DNA of 8,774 nt from an uncultured Gammaproteobacteria bacterium. Lineage in GTDB: Bacteria; Pseudomonadota; Gammaproteobacteria; Halothiobacillales; Halothiobacillaceae. This document shows positions 1-5,302 of this stretch, one piece after another. The notes under the pieces were generated by a model. That model saw nothing but the letters and a program-made list of their open reading frames with translations. It was not told the origin of the DNA and did not search any database. The stretch covers positions 1-8,774 of the forward strand of contig CALKWL010000040.1 of assembly GCA_938004235.1 (NCBI GenBank), given 5' to 3'. Both the position numbers and the translations under genes were made by a program. The first letter of the stretch is position 1. The number at the start of each line of letters is the position of its first letter.

Positions 1-45
1 CCACCGAGATCTACACTCTTTCCCTACACGACGCTCTTCCGATCT
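1..45 (+). other. Illumina P5/TruSeq adapter remnant (artefact)
   Basis: These 45 bases equal the 3' 45 nt of the standard 58-nt Illumina P5/universal adapter; only the first 13 nt are missing. The tail ACGCTCTTCCGATCT ends exactly at base 45, where native sequence begins. This is library-construction DNA carried into the assembly, so the left edge is a contig end. Read on the minus strand it stays in frame with the neighbouring gene and would add the non-biological tail RSEERRVGKECRSRW to any predicted protein. Confidence 0.99.
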
Positions 46-468
46 CAGGCTGTAGGCCAGAATAGACAGCATGATGTGGATTTCCAGCGCGGGCTGGTGG
101 CCAATCAGGTTTTGCGGTGCGGCAGGCCAGGCAAGCTGCGCGGCAAGGCTTAGCATGGCGAGGGGCAGCACGGGAAGCAGCAGGTTTTCCAGCGGTTGAC
201 GCAAGCTGGAGACAAGCACGATCAGCACGGTGACCAGCCCCGACATGGAGAGTGACTTGAGCACGCCAAGATCAATGCCGCTCGTATTGCAGGCGCACAG
301 GCCAAGGGCGGCGGCGTGGAGCAGGGCGGCGATCAGGGTGATGCCCAGCGCGGGCGCCTTGCCCGGTGTTTCGCCCTGACGCAGCAAAGGCAGGCGCCGC
401 CACAGCGCCAACATGGCGACGGCGTAGGCAATCAGAGCTGACAGACCAAGACCGAGCGTGAGCGACAT
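46..468 (-). CDS. YpjD/CcsA-like inner-membrane protein, 3'-truncated by the adapter junction
   Basis: The frame starts at ATG 468-466 and gives 141 codons before the adapter. A good Shine-Dalgarno (AAGGAT, complement of 475-480) lies 6 nt upstream. The product is very hydrophobic, with likely membrane spans near residues 3-22, 40-60, 74-89, 95-113 and 129 onward. The segment around residues 123-141 (GHQPALEIHIMLSILAYSL) resembles the G-x-H-I-x-L-S-x-x-A-Y pattern of the cytochrome c assembly/CcsA and E. coli YpjD family. Those proteins run to about 260-270 residues, so roughly half is missing, including the C-terminal segment that would confirm the family. The missing half reflects the contig end, not a mutation. 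It is on the same strand as the FAD oxidase but 182 nt downstream of it. The family call is by motif memory; integral membrane protein is certain. Confidence 0.75.
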
Positions 469-488
469 GCGAGGATCCTTAGGAAAAT

Positions 489-520
489 GCTGAAAAATTC
501 CATCCATGGATTTTTTCAGC
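489..520 (-). repeat. GCTGAAAAA/TTTTTCAGC hairpin upstream of the ypjD-like gene
   Basis: Arms 489-497 and 512-520 pair perfectly. One T/T mismatch (498/511) follows, then TCCAT/ATGGA pair around a 2-base loop. On the minus-strand transcript the apical part reads AUGGAU, so GGA lies in or at the loop. The 3' end of the folded RNA is 20 nt before the ATG at 468 and 8 nt before its Shine-Dalgarno. It shares its outer stem with the hairpin at 2636-2671. No T-tract follows on the transcript side, so it is not a classical terminator. Confidence 0.7.
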
Positions 521-526
521 GCGAAT

Positions 527-561
527 TGCCGCGAAGTGAATTCGCGGCATCCTGCGCGAAT
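527..561. repeat. Two overlapping, mutually exclusive small hairpins
   Basis: TGCCGCGAA (527-535) pairs with TTCGCGGCA (541-549) around loop GTGAA. Alternatively, ATTCGCG (540-546) pairs with CGCGAAT (555-561) around GCATCCTG. The shared arm means only one can form at a time. On the minus strand the second loop reads CAGGATGC. Confidence 0.55.
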
Positions 562-585
562 CAATGGCTTACGCCCTTATTCGCG

Positions 586-604
586 TTGCGGCATCCTGCC
601 GCAA
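586..604. repeat. Perfect 8-bp hairpin with TCC (minus strand GGA) loop
   Basis: TTGCGGCA (586-593) and TGCCGCAA (597-604) are perfect inverted repeats around TCC. The transcript of the minus-strand block would read GGCAGGAUGCC, a GGA triloop closed by A-U. The core GGCATCCTG also occurs at 547-554. Confidence 0.6.
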
Positions 605-612
605 ACAGGAAC

Positions 613-627
613 CGCCGATATTCGGCG
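613..627. repeat. Small hairpin after the FAD oxidase stop
   Basis: CGCCGA (613-618) and TCGGCG (622-627) pair around TAT, followed by CCCT-GAGT-AGGG (632-643). It begins 24 nt past the stop codon on the minus strand. It is GC-rich but has no T-run on the minus strand, so a terminator role is weakly supported. Confidence 0.4.
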
Positions 628-650
628 CTTCCCTGAGTAGGGCGCTCAGT

Positions 651-2051
651 TTATGCCGCGCTTGGGGGTTCCCGCAACGGCAGAGCCTTGTCGGCGTTGA
701 GAATGCCTTGCGGGTCGAACACCTGTTGAATGCCGCGCATCAAGGCCAGCGCGGCCAGACTAAGTTCGCGCTCGATGAAGTCGCGCTTTTCCAGGCCGAC
801 GCCATGTTCGCCGGACAGCGTGCCGCCCAGTTCGAGCACCTTGGCGAACACCTCGTCCAGACAGGCGTGCGCGCGCGCCCATGCGCCGGGGGCGTCGGGA
901 TCGAGCAGCAGGTTGACGTGGATATTGCCATTGCCCGCATGACCGAAGTTGATGATCGGGATGGCGTGGGTTTGGGCGAGTTGCTCCAGTGCGGCAATCA
1001 GCTCGGGAATGCGCGATACCGGCACCACCACATCTTCATTGATCTTTTTCGGCGCGACCTTGCGCAGCGCTGGCGAGAGCGCCTTGCGCGTCGCCCAGAG
1101 GGTTTCGACTTCAGCCTGATCGGCCGCTTCGCGCCATTCGAGCAGCCCATCGACCTCGGCAGCACGGCGCACCGAAGCCAGTGCGGCATCCAGACAAGCC
1201 GGGGAGCCATCGACTTCAATCATCAGCATGGCGCGGGCATGGGCGGGCAGGTCGGCCGCTGTGTGCCCGCGGATCATGTCCATGGCCGCGCCGTCGATGA
1301 ACTCCAGTGCGCAGGGCGTGACCGGTTGCGCCATCAGGCGCGCCACTGCGTGGGCGGCACTTTGCATGTCGCGGTACAGGGCGCGGGCGGTGCGGATGGC
1401 CTCGGGCAGGGGGGTGAGCTTGAGGGTGGCCTCGGTGATGAGCGCCAGCGTGCCTTCCGAGCCGACCAGCAGGCGGGTGAGGTCGTAGCCCACCACGCCC
1501 TTGGTGGTGCGGGTGCCGGTACGGATTTCCTCGCCCTGGCCGGTTACAGCACGCAAGGCCAGCACGTTGTCGCGTACCGTGCCGTATTTGACCGCACGCG
1601 GCCCGGCGGAGTTGTAGGCGAGGTTGCCGCCGACGCTGCAAAACGCCGAGCTGGTGGGGTCAGGCGGCCAGAAGAAGCCGTGTGGGCGCACGGCCTCTTG
1701 CACTTCGGCATTGGTGACGCCGGGTTCGACCACGATCAGACGGTCGTCGGGATTGATTTCAAGAATGCGCTTCATGCGTTCGAAACTGAGCACCACGCCG
1801 CCATGAATCGGCACGGTGGCGCCGGTGGTGCCGGTGCCGCGTCCGCGCGCGGTCAGCGGGATGCGATGCGTCGTGCAGACTTGTACGACGGCTTGCACCT
1901 GTTCATGGCTGCTTGCGTAGATCACGGCATCTGGTAGGGCGTGGCGGCGACTGTTGTCCATGCCATATGCCCACAGAGTGGCGTGTTCGCGGCTGAAATT
2001 GTCCTCGCCTGCGGCGTGTTGTAGAGCTTCAAATTGGGCTGCATTAAGCAT
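651..2051 (-). CDS. FAD-binding 2-hydroxyacid dehydrogenase, GlcD / D-lactate dehydrogenase type
   Basis: A 466-residue member of the VAO/PCMH flavoprotein superfamily, which oxidises D-2-hydroxyacids such as D-lactate or glycolate and passes electrons to the respiratory chain. The FAD-binding half carries RGRGTGTTGATVP (69-81), GGNLAYNSAGPRAVKYG (141-157) and GSEGTLA (197-203). The oxidase half carries KINEDVVVP (336-344), FGHAGNGNIHVN (369-380), GEHGVG (414-419) and the usual ending FDPQGILNADK (445-455). Length is normal. I chose ATG 2051-2049 (MLNAAQF) over the in-frame ATG at 2090: it overlaps the upstream stop as TGATG, the mark of translational coupling, and the extra residues look non-native. 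No Fe-S domain is fused, as in GlcD and stand-alone Dld-type enzymes. The substrate cannot be read from sequence alone. Confidence 0.93.
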   Translation of the reverse strand: MLNAAQFEALQHAAGEDNFSREHATLWAYGMDNSRRHALPDAVIYASSHEQVQAVVQVCTTHRIPLTARGRGTGTTGATVPIHGGVVLSFERMKRILEINPDDRLIVVEPGVTNAEVQEAVRPHGFFWPPDPTSSAFCSVGGNLAYNSAGPRAVKYGTVRDNVLALRAVTGQGEEIRTGTRTTKGVVGYDLTRLLVGSEGTLALITEATLKLTPLPEAIRTARALYRDMQSAAHAVARLMAQPVTPCALEFIDGAAMDMIRGHTAADLPAHARAMLMIEVDGSPACLDAALASVRRAAEVDGLLEWREAADQAEVETLWATRKALSPALRKVAPKKINEDVVVPVSRIPELIAALEQLAQTHAIPIINFGHAGNGNIHVNLLLDPDAPGAWARAHACLDEVFAKVLELGGTLSGEHGVGLEKRDFIERELSLAALALMRGIQQVFDPQGILNADKALPLREPPSAA

Positions 2052-2614
2052 CAGACCATCCCGAGCAGGCGGTGATCGAGCGCATCGCACACCGCATGAA
2101 CCGCACTCAGTCCACTTTCCAGAAGGCTGGCCGGATTGGGCGCGGCGAGTTGAATCAGGACATCATTTTCTTCAAAGAGCTGATTCAGGTTCGGAGACAA
2201 TGGCGTAGCAAAAACAATCAGCTTCAGACCAAGCTCGTGCCCCATATCGATCAGGCTGCTGAGCTCTTCGTGGTCATGCTGGGCAAAGATCCATAGCACG
2301 TCGCCTGTGCCCGCCAGACTGGAAAAATGGCGCGGATAATGTGTCTGCTCATCGGGCAGGGGGGCGAGCAGCACGACGGGAAGCGCAGGGCGTGGTTGCA
2401 CCATGCCGCGTTGCAGCAGGGCGCAGGCTGTTTGTGCGCTGAACAGGGTTTCTCGGCGTGCGCACAGGAGGACGCGCTGCCCTTGCATGATGCTGTCCAG
2501 CAGGGTGTCGGCAGCACGCGCCAGCATGTAGGAGGTGCTGTGCAGGCTGCGTCGGATATGCTCCAGACGGGCTTCGGTGCTTTCTTCAATATGTTGGGCG
2601 AGTGCTTGGTTCAT
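2051..2614 (-). CDS. Divergent SIS-domain protein, DiaA/GmhA-like
   Basis: This 187-residue protein occupies the diaA (yraO) position downstream of yraN. DiaA binds DnaA and times replication initiation in E. coli; GmhA isomerises sedoheptulose 7-phosphate. The alpha/beta layout matches: N-terminal helices (1-45), VLLCARRE (48-55), VLWIF (106-110), LKLIVFA (130-136), DVLIQL (151-156) and a last helix ending VCDALD (175-180). The family's phosphosugar loop (C-G-N-G-G-S-A) is replaced by CARRETLFSA at 51-60, and the second loop (S-T-S-G-N-S) by AQHDHEEL at 111-118. Phosphosugar isomerase activity is therefore unlikely; a structural or DnaA-binding role is inferred. Start: ATG 2614 has GGAGAA (complement of 2618-2623) 3-4 nt upstream. 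The frame is open further upstream, but only through hairpin DNA. It is coupled to the downstream oxidase by TGATG. Confidence 0.82.
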   Translation of the reverse strand: MNQALAQHIEESTEARLEHIRRSLHSTSYMLARAADTLLDSIMQGQRVLLCARRETLFSAQTACALLQRGMVQPRPALPVVLLAPLPDEQTHYPRHFSSLAGTGDVLWIFAQHDHEELSSLIDMGHELGLKLIVFATPLSPNLNQLFEENDVLIQLAAPNPASLLESGLSAVHAVCDALDHRLLGMV

Positions 2615-2635
2615 GGGTTCTCCAAGGTTTAGTAG

Positions 2636-2671
2636 AGGGCTGAAAAACTCATCCACGAGTTTTTCAGCCCT
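2636..2671 (-). repeat. Perfect 15-bp hairpin upstream of the SIS gene
   Basis: AGGGCTGAAAAACTC (2636-2650) pairs perfectly with 2657-2671 around loop ATCCAC; on the minus transcript the loop is GUGGAU, exposing GGA. It ends 21 nt before the ATG at 2614. It has the same GCTGAAAAA/TTTTTCAGC outer stem as 489-520, but a different inner stem that is still paired (CTC/GAG versus TCCAT/ATGGA). Confidence 0.8.
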
Positions 2672-2702
2672 ACCGAGCCCGGTACACGCCCGGACTCGGT
2701 AG
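2670..2702. repeat. Hairpin CTACCGAG/CTCGGTAG
   Basis: CTACCGAG (2670-2677) pairs with CTCGGTAG (2695-2702). After one C/A mismatch, CCGG (2679-2682) pairs with CCGG (2690-2693) around a 7-base loop. It shares two bases with the hairpin at 2636-2671. Confidence 0.6.
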
Positions 2703-2704
2703 CG

Positions 2705-2734
2705 ACAGATCAATCACTTGCGTGCTTGATCTGT
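2705..2734. repeat. Hairpin ACAGATCAA/TTGATCTGT
   Basis: ACAGATCAA (2705-2713) pairs with TTGATCTGT (2726-2734). After one mismatch, CAC/GTG close a TTGC loop. It is separated from its neighbours by exactly two bases on each side. Confidence 0.65.
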
Positions 2735-2736
2735 GT

Positions 2737-2756
2737 GCGGGACATCCCTGTCCCGC
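2737..2756 (-). repeat. GCGGGACA hairpin; CsrA/RsmA-like site on the transcript
   Basis: GCGGGACA (2737-2744) and TGTCCCGC (2749-2756) are perfect inverted repeats. The minus-strand RNA reads GGACAGGGAUGU across the apex, with ACA/UGU paired and GGGA in the loop. This matches the in vitro selected CsrA consensus RUACARGGAUGU at 11 of 12 positions, in the same structural setting. Binding is inferred; whether the host has CsrA is not visible here. Confidence 0.6.
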
Positions 2757-2758
2757 CA

Positions 2759-2786
2759 TAACAGGCCGTTGTTCAACGGCCTGTTA
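2759..2786. repeat. Perfect 13-bp hairpin containing the yraN stop codon
   Basis: TAACAGGCCGTTG (2759-2771) pairs perfectly with 2774-2786 around TT. The right arm includes the yraN stop (2784-2786). No T-tract follows on the minus strand, so it is more likely an mRNA 3'-end stabiliser or processing stem than a rho-independent terminator. Confidence 0.7.
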
Positions 2787-3164
2787 GTAGGCCGAGCTCT
2801 CAAAGGCGTGTTGCTGCCATTCGAGGGTATGATGTGCGCCGCTGGCGCGGATGCCGACCACATCGAAGCGACATGGGCGTGCGGCATGTTCGGGATGCGC
2901 GGCAAGAAAGCATTGCGCAGCGTGGATGAGACGGTGCTGTTTCGCCGTGTTGACGCTTTCGAAGGCGCTGACCCGATCGCTGCTGCGCAGGCGGACTTCG
3001 ACAAACACCAGGGTCGTTCCGTCCAGCATCACCAGATCGATCTCTCCACCGCGTACATTGAAGTTGCGCGTGACCAGCTTGAGTTTGCGGCACTGCAAAT
3101 GCTCCAGCGCGGCCTGTTCAGCGGCCTGTCCGGCGATTTGGCGCGAAGTTCTGCGTGCAATCAA
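2784..3164 (-). CDS. yraN: YraN family (UPF0102) predicted endonuclease-fold protein
   Basis: A 126-residue protein with the YraN signatures: an N-terminal helix with GQAAEQAALEHL (12-23), NFNVRGGEIDLVMLDG (34-49), VFVEVRLRSS (53-62), KQHRLIHAA (75-83) and RFDVVGI (99-105). These are the D/E-x-x and E-V-K/R pieces of a RecB-like nuclease fold; Arg in VEVR is, to my knowledge, an accepted family variant. Cellular role is poorly defined. The start must be TTG at 3164-3162: an in-frame TAG lies at 3176-3174 and no ATG or GTG occurs early. TTG overlaps the lpoA stop as TTGA, a 4-base overlap, so translation probably depends on lpoA. No strong Shine-Dalgarno is visible. Length is typical. Confidence 0.92.
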   Translation of the reverse strand: MIARRTSRQIAGQAAEQAALEHLQCRKLKLVTRNFNVRGGEIDLVMLDGTTLVFVEVRLRSSDRVSAFESVNTAKQHRLIHAAQCFLAAHPEHAARPCRFDVVGIRASGAHHTLEWQQHAFESSAY

Positions 3165-5005
3165 GGCTGCACGCTATCCGCCGGGGCGCCTACCGGATTG
3201 GCGAGTCCGCCCCGGAATATGCCCCAACTCGGCGTACGCTGGATGTGTCCGTCCGTGCCGGCGCTGAGCTGTCCGCTTTGCCCACGCATATCCACCACGG
3301 GTTTGCCTGCGGCAAGCTGCTGTGCAAGCTGGTAGGCGTCAAAGCCGAGTGCGTACAGCCGCGGCTGTCCGCTGCGCACGGCACTTTCAAACAAACTGGG
3401 CTCGACTTGGCCGGGGCGGCGCACATAGGCGAGCATCAGCGGCATCTCGCTGAATACCACACCATCCAGTGCGCGGTCGCTCTCGGGTTTGGGCGCGCCT
3501 TCGTAGACGTGCGAACTTGATGTAATGGACAGATCGCCGCCGCCCTGCGCGCGCAGGTAGGGCAAGGCCTGGCGGGCATCGGCGGCGCGCGCGATAAAGA
3601 ACAGTGCGTCCGCGTCCTCGCGCATGGAGGGCTTGCCGGTGATGGGGTTGGGGTGGGGGCGCAGGAGAGTTTGGATGCGAATGTTCCAGTCATTCGCCCG
3701 CCCGCCGCTGGGCGTATATTTTTCCACGGCGACCACCATGCCGCCTTCAGCTGTCAACTGGTCGGAGAAAGCCTTGGTCATGCGTTCGCCCAATGCGTCC
3801 GCCGGACTCAGTACCAGTACGCGCTTTTGACCCTGGGCGATCATGCGGCTGGCAATGGCCGCCGCTTCATCTTCCGGCGGCAGTCCGAACTGCAATAGCT
3901 TGGGTGAGGCGGTGCTGCCCGTGTCCAGGGTGTTGAGCGCAATGACTGGAACCGGCGGCGTGAGCGTGGCAATGGCTTGCAGGTTGGGACGATCCAGCGG
4001 GCCGATGGCGGCGATGGCTCCGGCTTGCACGGCTGCATCCAGTTGAGTGCGGAAGTCTTGACTCTGCGCGCTGTAGGGGTATTCGCGCACTTCGGGTGAT
4101 GTCTCGCCGGCTTCGTCGCGCGCACGGACGACGCCGGCCTGAATGGCGTGTGCGGCGGCTTCGAAATGGACGTCGAACGGCAGGAGCAGGGCAATATGCG
4201 GCGCATTGGCGGGTTTGCGCGCGCTTATGTCGCGTTTGATCTGTTCAAACAGAGCGGGCAGCAGCGGGATGCTGGCGTGAGAGAGTCTCCATTGGTCGAG
4301 CGCCTTGACGCCCTTGCGTTCGGCCAGACTCAGGTCGATCCAGCCGCTCAGGGCAGGATCCTGAGATTGGCTTCGCGCTTTTTCCAGCGTCGGCATGTCC
4401 ATGCTGCGCAGCAGGTCGAGAATGGTTTGCTGGTTGTTCATGCGGCGCTCGCCGTTGAGCATGGCATCAAGGGCGATACGCTGTTGTACGGCGGCAATGG
4501 GTTGTTTGCTCATGGCGCTGGCTTGCGCCAGCAGTTCAAGGCGACGAGCCGCCTCAGCGGGTTCGAGCGGCGCAGGAATATTATTCAGGACGCGCGCGGC
4601 ATCGGCGGCCTGCGCGTATTGCAGCAGTTCAAAGGCTTGCAGCAGCATGGCGCGGCGCGGGTAGAACTGTCGCCATTCCACGGGTCTGGCGCGCGGGTCT
4701 TTCATTAGAGCCATGGCCTGAATGGTATTTTCGGGTCTGGGGCTGTCGATCAGCGCTTCGATGGCGCGCAGTTGCAGGTTTGCGGCCTCTTCGCCCCGTG
4801 TAGACAGGGATTTTGCCCACAAGGCATTGGCCAGGCGTTGGGCATCCTGCGCTTTTTCCGCCTGCGTAATGGCCAGCTCAAGCTGGGGATCGGGGCGTGA
4901 GGCGGTGGGAGCGCACCCGCCAAGCAGAAGGCTCAGCAACATAAGGCCAAGCAGCGATGAGGAAAGCAGGCTGGGGAAGGGGCGAGTGATAAAGCAGATA
5001 TTCAT
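3161..5005 (-). CDS. lpoA: LpoA, outer-membrane lipoprotein activator of PBP1A
   Basis: LpoA is an outer-membrane lipoprotein that crosses the periplasm and stimulates the peptidoglycan synthase PBP1A. The 614-residue product starts with a lipoprotein signal: hydrophobic core 12-28 and lipobox LGGC with the lipidated Cys at 31; the next residue is Ala, compatible with outer-membrane sorting. Residues about 40-265 are helical, TPR-like. From 269 (PHIALLLPF) a type-1 periplasmic-binding-protein fold runs to the end, with AAIGPLDRPN (332-341), VPVIALNTLD (352-361), YALGFDAYQLA (551-561) and the closing GQLSAGTDGHIQRTPSWG (578-595), typical of LpoA. E. coli LpoA is somewhat longer (about 678). 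ATG 5005 is the only start that keeps the signal peptide; its Shine-Dalgarno is weak. First gene of a minus-strand block, divergent from rsmI as in E. coli. Confidence 0.94.
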   Translation of the reverse strand: MNICFITRPFPSLLSSSLLGLMLLSLLLGGCAPTASRPDPQLELAITQAEKAQDAQRLANALWAKSLSTRGEEAANLQLRAIEALIDSPRPENTIQAMALMKDPRARPVEWRQFYPRRAMLLQAFELLQYAQAADAARVLNNIPAPLEPAEAARRLELLAQASAMSKQPIAAVQQRIALDAMLNGERRMNNQQTILDLLRSMDMPTLEKARSQSQDPALSGWIDLSLAERKGVKALDQWRLSHASIPLLPALFEQIKRDISARKPANAPHIALLLPFDVHFEAAAHAIQAGVVRARDEAGETSPEVREYPYSAQSQDFRTQLDAAVQAGAIAAIGPLDRPNLQAIATLTPPVPVIALNTLDTGSTASPKLLQFGLPPEDEAAAIASRMIAQGQKRVLVLSPADALGERMTKAFSDQLTAEGGMVVAVEKYTPSGGRANDWNIRIQTLLRPHPNPITGKPSMREDADALFFIARAADARQALPYLRAQGGGDLSITSSSHVYEGAPKPESDRALDGVVFSEMPLMLAYVRRPGQVEPSLFESAVRSGQPRLYALGFDAYQLAQQLAAGKPVVDMRGQSGQLSAGTDGHIQRTPSWGIFRGGLANPVGAPADSVQP

Positions 5006-5062
5006 GCCATAGCCGAAATTGGGTGGACGCGAGGACGTTGTTTGATGCGCTTAAAAAAGGCG

Positions 5063-5082
5063 GCTGAAATAAGTACTTCAGC
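5063..5082. repeat. Short hairpin GCTGAA/TTCAGC in the lpoA leader
   Basis: GCTGAA (5063-5068) pairs with TTCAGC (5077-5082). The intervening bases include an 8-base palindrome AAGTACTT (5071-5078). It lies between the lpoA start and the long palindromic element; its outer bases recall the GCTGAAAAA hairpins elsewhere in the window. Confidence 0.4.
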
Positions 5083-5089
5083 GGTCTGT

Positions 5090-5257
5090 CTAGCAGACTG
5101 TCGAACTTTGGGAGAATCGGATGCAAATCCGCCTGGATGGTGCATATTTCGCCGCTTTTTTTGGCAAAAAAACCACGATTGTCCAAAAAAGCGTCAAAAT
5201 CTGCTCGCTCGGCCAGATTTTCGCTACGATTCCCAAAGTCCGACAGGCTGCTTGGCA
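5090..5257. repeat. Long palindromic element, copy 1 (lpoA/rsmI divergent gap)
   Basis: A 168-bp imperfect palindrome. Outer arms 5092-5113 and 5231-5252 pair at 20 of 22 positions. An inner stem, 5151-5167 with 5179-5195, pairs with two mismatches and one G-T around an A-rich loop. The 16-mer GGTGCATATTTCGCCG (5139-5154), the 12-mer CGTCAAAATCTG (5192-5203) and the right end GACAGGCTGCT recur at the same spacing in the second copy at 8178-8348. No target-site duplication is obvious and no protein is encoded. It fills most of the 297-bp gap between lpoA and rsmI, so it may carry promoter signals for both. It could be a MITE-like non-autonomous element or a dispersed structured palindrome; I do not recognise a named family. 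Confidence 0.85.
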
Positions 5258-5269
5258 GTAGAGTATAAC
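5240..5269 (+). promoter_or_regulatory. Candidate sigma-70 promoter for rsmI at the repeat edge
   Basis: A -10 TATAAC (5264-5269, five of six consensus bases) is preceded 18 bp upstream by CCGACA (5240-5245, four of six). The -35 lies inside the right arm of the palindromic element and the -10 just outside it. A start near 5276 would leave a leader of about 27 nt. The Shine-Dalgarno AAGGA (5286-5290) then precedes the ATG at 5303. Confidence 0.4.
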
Positions 5270-5302
5270 GATAGACCACAACGCGAAGGAAAGCCTCAAA
5301 CC

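Noticed and set aside
564..1937. A 457-codon open frame on the plus strand.
   Set aside because: It lies antisense to the FAD oxidase, whose motifs are unmistakable. The translated product is low-complexity Gly/Ala/Arg/His-rich with no family features: a GC-rich shadow.
2615..2713. An N-terminal extension of the SIS protein by 33 residues.
   Set aside because: It reads through the hairpins at 2636-2702. ATG 2614 has a good ribosome site and the normal family length.
2636..2786. CRISPR array.
   Set aside because: The inverted repeats are all different from each other and there are no direct repeats with regular unique spacers.
2733..3335. A 200-codon plus-strand frame over yraN and the hairpin array.
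   Set aside because: It is antisense to yraN and lpoA, begins inside palindromic DNA, and shows no recognisable domain.
4148..4708. A 186-codon plus-strand frame within lpoA.
   Set aside because: It is an antisense shadow of the LpoA helical domain with no own ribosome site or motif.
5090..5257. Insertion sequence with a transposase.
   Set aside because: The element is about 170 bp with no coding frame and no clear target-site duplication; at most a non-autonomous element.
5042..5302. An N-terminal extension of RsmI by 87 residues.
   Set aside because: The extension translates the palindromic element. The family N-terminus and a ribosome site fit ATG 5303.
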